Shown here: positions 31,922 to 43,848 of the stretch, one piece after another
Layout: each line of letters starts with the position of its first letter
How positions within the stretch are numbered: position 1 is the first letter of the stretch
Source: Hydra vulgaris
Lineage: Eukaryota; Cnidaria; Hydrozoa; Anthoathecata; Hydridae
Length of the DNA stretch: 64,000 nt
NCBI RefSeq assembly: GCF_038396675.1
Contig: NC_088931.1
Span: 64,938,501 to 65,002,500 of the forward strand
Direction: 5' to 3'
Position numbers and translations under genes: made by a program
Notes under the pieces: generated by a model
The model's input: only the letters and a program-made list of their open reading frames with translations
What the model was told of the DNA's origin: nothing
Databases searched by the model: none

Positions 31922-33640
31922 TGTCAGAAATAAACAAAGTTGATAACTATGAAATTAGTTTTGAACATGATTCAAATGATATTGATATTGATTTATGTTT
32001 TTTTTAAAATATTTCAATCGCTACTCAACCAGTATTTCGAGAAATATCTAGTCAGTCTAATCAAACAGATGCTGAAGAAGTTGTGCAGGAACAAATAAGC
32101 TCTTGGTCAAGATGTCTTTCCTTACTACCTAATATAAGCCAAAAAAAAATACACATATACTTAATTATAGACGATAGTTTGACTGATTTCGGAGCCAGAG
32201 GTGCTTCAAAGCATAAAATCTCTGGGTATCAGCTGTTTAAAGAGACCTTTGTTAAAAAATTAGTTGTTAAACCTAATGTCAACATTGAAATAAATTCTTT
32301 TCTTATTAGAGCTAACGTTTCAGCTTCAATAAAAAAAAAATCAGTACTTTATTTATGTACATCTTTGTCAAAAAGAAGGAGATATTTTGTACGCTAAATG
32401 TAATTGTAAAGCTGGTATGGAAGGATGCTGCAAGCATGTTGCTGCAGTATTATTTCAATTAAATTAATATAAACAATCAAATTAAAACTCTGTACCATTC
32501 GATAAAACATCCACAGAAGTGTTACAGCAATGGCATGTTCTTGCTGAAGAAAAAAAATAGAACCAATTGAGCTTTCTAAAGTTTCCTTTGAAAAGAGTGA
32601 TTTAGAAAAGTATCTAAACAACTCACGAAAGCGTCCTTTTGTATCAGGAAATAGAAACTTTTGTGCAACCCCAATATTTGCACATAATCCAAGCGATGGA
32701 AAAATTAAAAACTGTCTGATAGTTTATATAATCTGGGAGAAGAAATAGCATTTGCAAATCTTTTAAAAGGAAACAATTATTATTCCACGTCCTACTATGA
32801 AACATCAATATCGGAATACCAGCTAAAAGTAAAAGAACTCGATTTAAATTCTGATATTATATTTAACCTTGTTGATACCTTGATTAAAAGATTTGAAGTA
32901 GAATTCAGTGACTCATTTGAATTTGATGAAACTCAATTAACGTTTATTTCAAAATATTTAGTTCTATCAAAAGAGAAAATAAAGACTTTGGAAAGAGCTA
33001 CTTTATCACAATCTACAAGTTTATAGCTTGAAGAAAGAAAAAAACGCTTGACACCTTCAAACTTTGGTTTGAAGGTGTCAAGCGTTTGACACCTTCAAAC
33101 CAAAAAAAGTATTTTTTCTGCCTCTATTTTGAATAGAATTTTGAAAAACAATAAAAAATAACTTTTGCAACAAAGCTTGTAAATGGGGTAAAATAAATGA
33201 AAACACCGCAATAAAAAAGTATAAAACTATAAAAAATGTATCAGTAACGAGATGCGGATTTATCATTAACCCAAAATGGCTTTGGCTCGGTACAAGCCCT
33301 GAGGGAATTGTATTAGCAAATGAAAAAATAAGGGCTATTGAAATCAAATGTCCTTATTCAAAATAGGATTTAACTATAGCTGAAGTTTTCCTAGATAAAA
33401 CATTTTTTATTGCTGTTGTTGATGGCAAAACAATGCTTAAACAGAATCATGTTTATTTTTATCAATGTCAAGGTGTTATGGCATTATTAGATTAAAGTAC
33501 TAGATTATATAGTTTATACTGAAAAAGATGTTTTTATTGAGAGTATTAAATTTCTCAAAGAGAAATGGGAAAAACTACTTTACCAAAATTAATTAAATTT
33601 TACTTTGAGTTTATGCAAGAAAATATATTTGCATTTTAGA
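31922..33640 (+). pseudogene. SWIM zinc-finger / YqaJ exonuclease protein of ISL2EU
   Basis: In order: MSEINKVDNYEISFEHDSND (31922, stop near 32008), SDFGARGASKHKISGYQLF-like middle block (32083-32397), then in another frame YAKCNCKAGMEGCCKHVAAV, a SWIM-type CxC...CxH zinc motif (near 32390-32450). After more frame changes, a YqaJ (lambda-exonuclease-like, PDDEXK) domain: ERKKRLTPSNFG, AIKKYKT, GFIINPKWLWLGTSPEGIV, AIEIKCPYSK. The SPEG and ExK parts of the nuclease active site are visible. The role proposed for such proteins is end processing during transposition. At least five breaks, plus a local inverted triplication at 33044-33101, disable it. Confidence 0.82.
33044..33101. repeat. Inverted triplication inside the YqaJ gene
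   Basis: ACGCTTGACACCTTCAAAC (33044-33062), its exact inverse (33067-33085), then TTGACACCTTCAAACC again (33086-33101), all within 58 bp. It replaces coding sequence after LTPSNFG. Confidence 0.9.
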
Positions 33641-33670
33641 TTAAAAGTTTTTATATTTTTTACAAACGTT

Positions 33671-35154
33671 TTATTTATCTGAAACAATTTGTGGCAAAAA
33701 GTTTGCTAAATAACAACAAACTATCCATGTTTTATTAATTTCTGGCGCCATAGACATTTTAAATGGTGTTTGTAATATGTGATAATTTTTTATTCGCTGT
33801 ATTGCTCTTTCTACATGAATACAAACAGAAGCAATTTTTCTAGTTTCATTCTCATCTTCCAGACTGAGTTGAGCTTTTCCATTTAGAAATGGTGGTATAT
33901 TTAATGAAACGTTTTCCGGTAAATCATCAGCAATATCAAAACCTCTATCTGCCATTACACTGTCTCCTGGTTCAAGCAGGTTGTTTCTTTAGTAATTTGT
34001 TTGTCCGAAAAACGACCACAGTATAAATAAGAAACAAGAGTTATGGCTCCATTTGGTGCTATTTCAATTAATTCTTTTCCTGTATTTTTATGTTTATAAT
34101 TAGAAAAAGTTGCAGACTGATTTCGAAAAGATGTAGGCATTTCGATAAATAGTTCAGTGCAGTCTAAAATTACCCTTGTTGATTCATATTTTTCTTTAAA
34201 ACATTTTGGCATTGTTTCTTTTACAGTTTGTTTTGTTGCCCAAATCGGTAGCATACGCATTTGATAATGCAAAAAATCAGTCCATGTCACTATGATTCTA
34301 CAAACATGACAAGCGCAGCGCAATGTCTTGAACCAAAAGGTCAAGTCAAAATCTAAAAATAATTCAGATCAAATCAAAACTAAAAATAATTCAGACTCTG
34401 AATTCATTATGCGTCCTCTTCCTTTTTTATTGTAATTCATATGTTGTTTTTTCAATGTTTGTATTTGACCAATATATAAGTTTGCTTGCAGTAGGTTCTA
34501 AATATTTTAGTAGAACTTTGAATAGATTGTATGATTCAAAGCCAGAGTAAAATTCAAAGCGGGCTTGATTATGTTTAAATCTATCAACTGTAAACTTAAA
34601 CTGATTGATAGTGTGATTTTGGTTCATGATAATGTTTTCATTTCTTTCTTTTTAGTTTTGATAATGTTCAGTTTGTCCCTTAGGATAATAGTTTTTTTTT
34701 TTTAACTTTTCAGGCTCGGTTTCTTCAAATGAAAAGTTAACATCATTTTTTTCGTTTTCAATTTCGTCTATTTTTCTTTTATATCCAATAGAACTATTTA
34801 CTGTGATTCTTGGTTTTTTTATTTTGTCTTTAACTTTTTTTTGGCAGTTAAAATGGACAGTTGTTCATATAAGTCTTTTTTCCTCCTGTAAAGTGGACTG
34901 AACAAACCCGATTAGATATTGAAGGAACAAACTTTTTCCTACTAATTAAAGATTATCTACCACTTTTTTCTCAAGTTACTTTCCTTTGGGATAATGTAAA
35001 ATGATAAGTTTTTGTTTTTGAGCGAATTATTGTTGCATATAGGAACACAACAAGTTATGCCACCGCGGTATTTTGTTGTTGCTGACTCAACAGTAATATT
35101 TTCTTTAATAGAATGAATTAGTTTATCACAAGATATTGTATCATTTGAAATCAT
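33671..35154 (-). pseudogene. THAP / DDE_4 transposase of ISL2EU
   Basis: Order on the minus strand: THAP DNA-binding finger (35154-34957: GGITCCVPICNNNSL, SFYIIPKESNLRKKW), a linker with Lys/Glu-rich stops, RFEFYSGFESYNLFKVL (34627-34427), then the catalytic part. The 34344-33955 frame carries TRVILDCTELFIEMPTSF (first Asp) and SYLYCGRFSDKQITK (second). The 33955-33671 frame carries MADRGFDIADDLP, LNIPPFLNGKAQLS and HVERAIQRIKNY, which supplies the Glu. All motif blocks of DDE_4 are present, but stops and shifts in the linker and core inactivate the gene. Confidence 0.88.
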
Positions 35155-35230
35155 TTTGAAAAGTCTTTTTAAATTAAATTACTTGACTGTTTATTTTAAA
35201 TTAATTTACTTTAAATTGATTTAATTCTAA

Positions 35231-35298
35231 TTTGTTTATTTTCGGTGAATACAAAGACCAAAATGCATTGCGGTTTTTTTCTATAGAGGGAGCGGTCC
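35231..35298 (-). repeat. ISL2EU right terminal inverted repeat
   Basis: Inverse of the left repeat; ends in CTCCCTCTATAG orientation at 35298, then AT. Confidence 0.88.
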
Positions 35299-35336
35299 AT
35301 TGGAGATTAATAAAACTAAAAAACATGTAATAGATG

Positions 35337-35976
35337 ACACAGGCCAACAAAAAAAAAAAAATTTTCTGGTGCCGAGCAAAAAATTTGTTTTTTCTATAGC
35401 ATTTCTCATTTTGTTTTTTCTATAGCATTTCTCAAATATGCAACTCTTTTTTTACCATCACGTCAAGTTGTAAAGATATTTAGGTTCAAATCTTAAGTAT
35501 TTAGGGTAAAGTCCCTAATATTGTCGAAAAAAAGTTATTAAAAGTATGTCAACTTGGGTCTCAAAAAAAGCGTACTTTCATAGAGATTTTAGAAAACATA
35601 AATATTTTTCCTTAAAATTTATTGACAAAAAAATTATGTGAAAAAATGCTAAAGACTCTTAAAAAAATTTCAACAGAATGTTATTTAGCAATAATACAAA
35701 AAATACTAATTTTATTACAAATGAATAACATTTTTTAAATCTCTATGAAAATATGCTTCTTTTGAGACCCAGGTTGACATACTTTTGAATAAGTTTTTTT
35801 TCAACAATATTAGGGACTTTACCCTAAATACTTAAGATTTGAACCTAAATATCTTTACAACTTGACGTGATGGTAAAAAAAGAGTTGCATATTTGAAATC
35901 AAAATGAGAAATGCTATACAAAAAAAAAATTGTTTACTCGGCACCAGAAAAAAAATTTTTTTTTATTGACCTGTGT
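35337..35976. mobile_element. 640-bp fold-back element with about 250-bp arms
   Basis: The arms start ACACAGGCCAACAAAAAA and (inverted) ACACAGGTCAATAAAAAA, then share TTCTGGTGCCGAG, ATAGCATTTCTCATTTTG and GGTAAAGTCCCTAATATTGT, through to about 35590 and 35730. Mismatch is low and the spacer is about 130 bp. The superfamily is not recognised. Confidence 0.88.
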
Positions 35977-36140
35977 AACCTAATGATGAGTAGTATTTTA
36001 CATGATAAATAATGAAATAATATAATTAGATATAATATAAATTATAAATGAAATAAAAGGAGATAATACAATTTAAATATATAACGGAAAAATCTTACGT
36101 ATCCAACTAAAATTAAAATAAATATAAATAACGATAGATA

Positions 36141-36220
36141 AATAATCAGAAATGTAAATAATCAGAAATGTAAATAATCAGAAATGTAAATAATCAGAAA
36201 TGTAAATAATCAATAATGTA
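36141..36220. repeat. 17-bp tandem repeat, about 4.7 copies
   Basis: Unit AATGTAAATAATCAGAA. Confidence 0.9.
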
Positions 36221-36454
36221 AAAATGCAAATTTTTTTAAAATTGAATCTTTCTTCTTTATTAAGTCTATAAAAGTTAAGTCTTTTTTCTTTTCTTTCTTG
36301 TCCTTTCTTTCCTTTTTCTGTTTATTCATTTAAGCGTTTTTTTTTAATAGTACTTTAAAAAAGAATCGGATTTGAATGAAAGAGTGGATTCAGGATTTTT
36401 GTAGTATTTGAGTTAAGTAACTTCAAAATAAGTTCGAAAATCTTAACTTTTGTA

Positions 36455-36515
36455 TTTTCATACTTTTAGACAAAAAATCGCGCTGATTGGGATTTTCTGT
36501 CTAAAAGTATGAAAA
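36455..36515. repeat. 17-bp perfect inverted repeat
   Basis: TTTTCATACTTTTAGAC (36455-36471) and its inverse (36499-36515), 27-bp spacer. Confidence 0.85.
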
Positions 36516-38779
36516 TTTCGATTAATTTCCTCCAAAATCTAAAATTTTGCTAAAAACTATTCTTTTGTTGAAAAATTATATCTAGTTAAAATTTACCGAC
36601 TCGTTTTGAGATGGTTGTAAACTCAAAATGGTTATAACTTTTGATTTATTAATAAAATTCCAAAAATATGTATTTCAGCCTCATTACAGGAAATAATTTA
36701 AAAACGCATTTCCCTCAAATTTAAATTTTCAAAATAACATAAAATTTAATGTAAAATATAAAAATATATATATAAAAATTGTCTTTGCGAAGGTGTCTTC
36801 TTTGGCGTCCGTTCTATTTTAACAACCACTTCAAAAATATTCCAGTTTTTCCGTATTTTTTTGATATACGCAAAAAACACGAAGGAAAAAGTTTTAAATA
36901 AGTTATCAAAACAATGTGTAGTTAACTTTTGTTACATTTTTTTGTTTAAAGTGAAGCTTAAACAAGGTAAGAGTGCAATTATTGTAAAAATCCGTTTTCA
37001 AAATAAGCAAGCTTGCTATAAATAGGTAGTTTTCATATAAAGAATGTATTAAACCAATATAAATTCTAACAAACGAAAGTAACATAGATTATTTATAGAT
37101 CTTTAACTTGATATATAATCATTAATATTTAAAAATCTTCTTTGTGTTTTAAAAATGTTACGCCAACTAATGAATAAACACATTAAATTAATGTATATAT
37201 ACATTAGTTGAAAAAGACTGTGGAATTTAAATGCATAATTGTGGCACGCTCTGTGTGATATATGCATAAGGATAATATGAAATTTAACTTAGTATGTAAA
37301 CAACTTAGCAACTTAAGTTAACTCCCCGTTATCTTTTAGATGTTTTAAGAAATCATTTTGAGCTACTTATAAGAAATCATAAATAAAATTTATTTGCTAG
37401 CTCCTCATATGACATTAGTAGTTTGTTACAACCATTGTGTAGCGAATCTTGTGTTTGATGTTGTATTCAAGATTTGCAACTTAAACCTAGGGTGGAATGC
37501 AAGAAAGAAAGCGAACTTGAAATTTGAAGTAATTCTTCAAATCTGAAAATTGACTTGAGGGTATGCAAAGAGCAAACTTAAACTCTAGCTATACTTTAAA
37601 ACCGGTGGTTTTCAAGCTAGACTTGAAAAGCAATCAGAAACCCTGTTACTTGTACTTTAGAAAAGATACACCATAACGCGTTAAAAGTTTTAAAAATGGT
37701 TTATTGACTTAAAGATTTAAAATACAAAACATCCAGATCAGTATTAAAGATAAGATTAAACATGCATACCTCAAAAAGCATGATGGGTATTTATTGCTAC
37801 AAAATTTTTTTGTTTAGAAATAAATAGTTCCACGGCTTTCCTGTGGAATCATGACTTTAGGTGTATCATAAAATATTATTTAGACGAAATCATAACTTGT
37901 TGACTTTGAACCTACATTTTTTATACTTTTTACATAAGCTTTGTCACAAAATCCTTTTTTAAACCTTGTCTTTATAAATTTCTGTTTTTTGCACCTTTAC
38001 TTTGCTGTTTTTATTGATTCAATCTTTTAGTTCCTTTTTGAGTTGGGCCAAAGTCACCCAACGTGGGGTGACTTTAGCCTACGGATTAAACGCTTTAAAA
38101 AAATTTTAAATGATTAATTTTTTATTGTGAGACAAAAAGTTTTAACTATCTTTTCTATGCACTTCTAACTGTGCTCGGTGTTTGAGCAATAACTTTTGTG
38201 GTTTTCATGCACTAGACATTAAGGTTCAAAAGACGTTATGGGCCAAAGCCTAGTTTACGATATATATATAACAATATTGATATTGTAAAGTGTTACGTAA
38301 TACGTAAAGAGCAAAAAAAAGCTGAATTTGTTTTGTATCAATAGAGTTATCTTAAATGTACTAATAGAAAAATCTTTATATAAGTTTTCGAAAATTTAAA
38401 AAATTCTAATATTGCATTATCCACATAATATGCTAAATTAGAATTAAATAATTTTGTAGCAACTATTGCTAAATGTTTTAATCTTTTGTTACGGTATTAG
38501 AGTTTGATTAGACCGGTTTTGCCAGTCTTATTTTGCTCTCTTTTACTAAAATTTAAAAAGTAGATAAATTTATTTGGCCCAAAGTACTCTTAGGAGCTTA
38601 ATACACGGGAGGGGACGTTTATTAAATTTCGGAAATTTTTCTTACCCACGCCATGCCATGTAACCCCCCCCCAACCTTGTATTAAGACCCCCACCCCTCC
38701 TCCTCCTTCCCGTTAATTATGCATGGACTAAAATGTGTATTAAGTTTCCTTTTTGTATTAAGCACCCAAGAGTAATTGT

Positions 38780-39440
38780 TTATATTATTAACCTAATAAA
38801 TGTCAAGAACTTTATTTCTAATTCGTACATTGAACCATATGGTCACACTCTTCCTGTCACCTCAATGATACAATCCACTATTAAACATCTAAACCACTAG
38901 CTGAAGTTATTTCTCACTTATATTCTTCTATAGGTTGTTGTCCTGGCAACATTACCGTCACAGTTTTACAAAGTCGTTCTCCAAAACTTTCTTCATTGCT
39001 CCGTAAACTAGTTAACAAGGACTTAATTAAACTTAGCCATCCTGCCTGCTGGAAAATAGTTTCAGTTCTTGAAAAATTTTGAATATCGTTTTGACCTATC
39101 AAATTGTTGATTAACTAGTCTTATCATTTTTAATAAGTCTTTATATAAATATTAAGAAAAACAGCTGACTTGTTAACCGCTTTCACAAAAAATTTATGCC
39201 GTACATTAGATGAAATCTAAATCGTGTTAACCAATTTTTTGCTACTGATTCTGTTCTCTACTTCTTTATATATATTTTATTCTTCCTTGTATAGAATACT
39301 ATTGTCATATCACATATATGCATATATATCTAATTTTTTAACTTATTTCTCTGTCAACGTAAACTTTCAAAGTAATTCCCAACGTAATTAGTCTGCTTGC
39401 AGCCTTTTTTGAGTTAATTCATTTTTTTAAATAAAAATTT
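38780..39440 (+). other. Possible LINE 3' fragment
   Basis: Frames here have no recognised motif. The end (TCTGCTTGCAGCC then an A-rich tail) resembles the one before 23240, which suggests a LINE 3' end. Confidence 0.3.
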
Positions 39441-39736
39441 AATTAACTTAAAAACAATAACAACATTGTCTCCAACACACATCCTTTGCTGGTTATCAAC
39501 AAAGGGTATATTGCATAGCAATGATTTACCAATGCCATTTCCACGTTAAGCAACGTTAGAGCCTTGGACTAATTAGAAGGTAACACGAGTATGTTCAATT
39601 AAATCCAGTGTTTTTTATTAAGTTACCTTGTTTTAATAAAAATAAAATACAGAAGTAGAAATTGTTATTTTTGTAATAAGAATATAATCAGAATATATTT
39701 TTATAAGTTAATATTTTAAAGTATAAAAGTTATATA

Positions 39737-42700
39737 GAGTAAAATGGGGTCAAATGGATAAGTTAAGGATTTTGATTATTTAATTTTTACGGAAAAAAGA
39801 TTTTTAATTTTTTTTTTTAAAGTTGTAAAGAATATTGAGCTGTACAGTATTTAAATATATAAAAATCAAATAATTTTTTTATTAAGTTTTTTATAAAACT
39901 TTATTTGATTAAAAAAAAATTTGTTCTATTCTACACTGACATTCGGGGGAAGAATGAAATACGCAAATATATGTGTAATTAAACAACACTTTATTAAAAT
40001 AAAACAAAAAAAAAATTAATAATTACAAATAAAAAAACAATCAATGATAATTAAAAAATCAAGCAAATCAAATAAACTTTTTTATTCTTGTGGTGATGTT
40101 GAGCCGTTTAGAGGTTGAGTTGAGTTTTTAGTTGTGAGGCACTTTTTGGTGCAATAAAACTCAGCGACTTTTACGTATGGCTTTGGTATGCATGTTTGCC
40201 AAACCTTGCAATATGAATTTTCACGCTTTTACCATTTCATATTTTGACTTGTTGAAGCTTCGCCTAAAACTTTTCGGCACTTTTTGGTTTGCAGCTAATA
40301 TTATCGTTGGACTTATTGCTTGGTTTATTTTCGCCAGTTTAACGTTATTTTTTAGCTTAATTTGCTGCTTTTTTGCTCTCAGCATCTTTCAACCTTTCAA
40401 GTATTTCAGGTTTGTTGAGACTTCTCTTCGAATTTTGGCACATCTACATTTTTTCCTTTTTGTGTGTCAACGTGTTGGATACGAAACATTTGTTGCAAAG
40501 CTGCTGCAAGTGATTGGGCTGATTACAGTTGTTTTTCAACCTCTTTTTGAATTTCCTTTTGAATAGCTGGAGTTACTACAATATTGAAGGGTGTTTACAG
40601 ACAGGGTGACTTTTGAGGTGACTTTGGAGCTGATGCTATGTGATATATGTTGATGCTAGATGTTGGTGTAGGTTCAGAGGGCAGTGGCTGAGGTAGTATA
40701 GTTCCTGGTACTAGTATTGATGATGGTATTACCATAGATTCTGGTTGTTGAGATGATTTAGGCTCAGGTTCAGGTGACGCTGTTTCAAACGCATTAGCAA
40801 TTTGCAATTTTGACTGATCAACTTTATTGATGCCGAGTGAAAACAAGCCAGTATTCTGAAACCCAGTGACTATTCGGGTACGTGTAAAAACTTCATGAGC
40901 TAAAAAAAATTTTTTGCCGGTGACTAAAACATTCTTTTGATAAGTTGCTGAACTTTGTCTCTGCATAAAACTGTTGAAGTAGTTTGCGCCAAACTCTTTT
41001 GACAAGGCAATAAACACCGACATCTAGATGCTGCAGAATATGTGACAAGTGAGCTGGTGAGAAAATTAACAAGATATTGTTTTCAATGCAAATAAGTACA
41101 ACTCGATAAGTATCACATGTGTCACATGTCTATCTACGACTAAAATATGAATACCTTAAAATTAGATAATTATAATTAGATTGATGTAATCTTTTGTGAA
41201 TATAAATTAGATAAATATAATTAGATAACTAAAATTAGATTGAACTAAGTACCTGGAATTTTTAAATGGCGAGAACATACACGTTAGTGAGCCACTGCAC
41301 AAATTGCCTATCTTCTACCCACCCGGATGGAGATATAGCGTATATGGCATCATCTGGATTACTTAAACACCAATCTCAGTCAGACGTTTTTTTATTTGAA
41401 AATGATGTACGGAGCAAGACGATTACCAGCAGCATTAATGCAATTTCCAACTGTATAATAGATTTTTTGTTTGTTGCCAACCAATTTCAATGGTCGTTTT
41501 GCAACACGCCGGCAAACTATATTTTGCTTACCTTGATAAAATTTTATCAAAATTCCACAAATGACATGAAGTGTTTTCGTTGATGCCTGCTACGTTGAAT
41601 TTTCTTTGCAGTGTGTAGAAATACTTTGCTACTTTTTTTTGCGTGCAAGAAACGGCTCTGCGTGATGAAATATTGCCTATGGCTCTGATGCTCAACCTAT
41701 GACTCCACCGGTTTATGAAAAGGTTATACCAATCTCTTCCTGGTGAACATCATCAGGAAACAAATGAGATTGACCTTGGTGATGCAAATAGTTGGTAACT
41801 TGTGTGACGACGTTATTGCAAGTTCTACCTAAACCCCAATCAGATAATTTATTGAGCGATATGCTCATCAAATTACCAAAACTGATTCAAGTTTTTTTGA
41901 CAATCTCGTGCTTGAACCATTGCCAATTGTTTCACCTATGCAGTAGACAGGCCTGTGAAGAGTTGCTACTGGTATGCTGAATGATTTAGCAGATGTGTTA
42001 AGTGAAAATTTACCGGTTTGTACTTTAACCACCGCAAGCGCAACTTGCTCTTCGGTGTATTGTTTTTCTTTGCATGCAACTTGTTTCAAGGCATATTTTA
42101 TATTAAAATAGATTTCACAATAATCCAGTTGAAATTTATGCACAAAATTTATAGAGATTGGCTTGAGACTTAATTAATTAATAAAAACCGCGTTTAACAA
42201 GAGAGTAACTAGCGTATTTCATTCATTTATTAGAATCATTTAATAAAAGCAGTAAAAGTCATTCATATAAATTCTAAAAAACTTAATAGAAAAAAATTTT
42301 CAATACAAAAATTTTTTAGTTTTTTAAAATTTTAGATTTATTGGTCACTTGAGATTTAATTTAAAAAAGTCGCTTTTAAAAAGTGAGATATTGCTTCGCC
42401 TAATATTAGCGTATTTCATTCAACCCCACAATTACCTTTTTCCGTTTTTTACTAACACTTTTTTTCCTAAATAGCAAATTTAGTTATGAAAGAAGATTCT
42501 TGATCAGCGTAAAAAGTTATACCAGAAAACTCTTTAAGTTCAATGATATCAAATTTAATTTCCGAGAGTTTAAAGTTCATTTTTCAAATTAATAAAAAAA
42601 TCTTTATACGCATACGAAAACTTTGAAATTTATAACAAAATTTTTTTCATCAAAAATAAAATTTGATATCATCTTACGAATAAACATTGTCATAACTATT

Positions 42701-42739
42701 TCGTTCTACCCGCTATTTCATTTTTATCCTATTTTACTC
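39737..42739 (-). mobile_element. Full-length but dead pogo-like element
   Basis: Left end GAGTAAAATGGGGTCAAATG, right end (inverted) GAGTAAAATAGGATAAAAAT, TA on both sides (39735-39736, 42740-42741). It is about 3 kb and holds one minus-strand transposase pseudogene. GGGTCAAATGG-type subterminal motifs fit the pogo group. Confidence 0.75.
40110..42143 (-). pseudogene. pogo-type transposase (psq HTH plus DDE_1)
   Basis: N-terminus: YTEEQVALAVVKVQTGKFSL and AKSFSIPVATLHR, a pipsqueak/CENP-B-like helix-turn-helix (42143-41868 frame). Middle: YTVGNCINAAGNRLAPYIIF (first catalytic region, about 41480-41400) after frame breaks. Then SHILQHLDVGVYCLVK (DDE_1 'LQPLDVGVF', about 41060) and FTRTRIVTGFQNTGLFSL (41023-40595 frame), followed by a Pro/Ser-rich tail. 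Stops between every block; not functional. Confidence 0.78.
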
Positions 42740-43458
42740 TATATAATGTCAAAATTTACAGTTAACTTGCTATATTCAAAGGGGTTTCCTTTAACCGATA
42801 TCGGTTGTAAAGTATTTTTTTCCGATTCCGCCCCCAAAATAATGTCATTTTTAGTTTATTAAGTCTGACTTTTACATGCGCGATCTTGAAATTTCTTTTT
42901 ATCTGACTTCGTCAATTCAAACTTCAAAGTTTAAACCTTAAAGGCTGACTTGACAAAGTCAGACTCCAAAGTTTAAGAATTAACTTAAGTTTGCTTCTTG
43001 CATTCCACCCCTAGTATTTGATGCCGTAAATCTAATGTTTGATACTCGAGTACTCAATGATTTATTTAATAGTCATAAAAATTGAATGATTTTTGGCTCA
43101 ATTACTATTAACTACTATTAAAAAACCAAATTTCCATAAAATAGATGGAAGTACCTTTGGTCAAAGGGAGTATTATTAAGTTTATATCACAGTTAGATTA
43201 AATTTAAGAATTTGATCATTTAAATTACTAAACTAGGGCGCATTACTAAAACAAAAAAAAAAGTTAACTCATTAACATAAATTTTTTTTTATTAATTTAA
43301 GTCTTTTTAAATAAACTCGAAATGTTTTTGTTTAATTTTCACTAAAGCAAGGAAAGCATTTTTTGGTTATTATAAATAATTTAAAAAGTGTTCTTTTTCG
43401 CGCGTCATTTTTGTATTATAAACCAAAATGGACAAATATTTAAATAACTTATTAAATA

Positions 43459-43464
43459 TTTATT
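43459..43464 (-). terminator. PDSS2 poly(A) signal
   Basis: AATAAA on the minus strand 16 bp past the stop, implying a very short 3' UTR unless later signals are used. Confidence 0.45.
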
Positions 43465-43479
43465 AAAAAATTAATGAGT

Positions 43480-43848
43480 TTAATCGTCAATTATAATATA
43501 TGTGCTGAGTATATCTTCTATTGCTCTAATGCTATCTTTGTGCTGAAATGCTTGAATAATGTCAATACATTGCTTCGCGTAGTTTCCACTCAGTGACTTT
43601 GCTTTGTCTGCAATACCCTCACAAAGACTCGCAATGTTTTCTTTTAACTCATTACTACTTGCAATATTCATATTTTTTATATAGCTATTGTAGTAGATTT
43701 TTGTTTTTTCATTTTGAAGAAGAGCTAAAACAATTATTATATTAGTAGGTTTAAGTATCGATTTGCTATTTTGAAATGCTCTAACGTCCTCTGCACACTG
43801 CACTGCGACTGACAAGTACCTTCCAAACTCAAAAGCTGCATCCATATG
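43480..43848 (-). CDS. PDSS2: PDSS2 exon 3
   Basis: 369 nt after an AATTTAATTTAG acceptor, starting HMDAAFEFGRYLSVAV and ending STYIIIDD-stop. The C-terminal helices are divergent in sequence but match the human protein in length and position. Confidence 0.88.
   Translation of the reverse strand, partial: HMDAAFEFGRYLSVAVQCAEDVRAFQNSKSILKPTNIIIVLALLQNEKTKIYYNSYIKNMNIASSNELKENIASLCEGIADKAKSLSGNYAKQCIDIIQAFQHKDSIRAIEDILSTYIIIDD

Larger units (their letters stand above)
31838..35298. mobile_element. ISL2EU-type DNA transposon, two divergent genes
   Basis: The inverted ends are alike over about 65 bp: both contain CCCTCTATAGAAAAAAAC and later TTCACCGAAAATAAACAAAT. AT flanks both ends (31836-31837, 35299-35300), matching the 2-bp AT target of ISL2EU elements. 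The plus strand encodes a SWIM plus YqaJ protein. The minus strand encodes a THAP plus DDE_4 transposase. The two genes converge at about 33.6 kb, as in this superfamily. Both are broken. Confidence 0.92.
35977..37485. other. No gene; minor repeats
   Basis: Only the 17-bp tandem repeat at 36141-36220 and the hairpin at 36455-36515 stand out. Confidence 0.5.
37486..43014. mobile_element. Composite element: inverted ends around a pogo element
   Basis: CTAGGG(G)TGGAATGCAAGAA marks both ends in inverted orientation, with weaker similarity continuing for about 80 bp (AGTTAATTCTT against AGTAATTCTTC; GACTTTGTCAAG against GACTTGAG). Apart from the nested pogo element and a possible LINE tail it has no gene. 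No TSD was recognised; the ends may belong to a MITE enlarged by later insertions. Confidence 0.6.

Noticed and set aside
38041..38595. Separate transposon marked by GGGCCAAAGTCACCC and GGCCCAAAGTACTC
   Set aside because: The words partly match but are not a clean inverted pair and no TSD is visible; left unassigned.
40177..40566. 129-codon plus-strand hydrophobic frame resembling a membrane protein
   Set aside because: It is antisense to the C-terminal region of the dead pogo transposase, whose minus-strand reading shows family-like residues.
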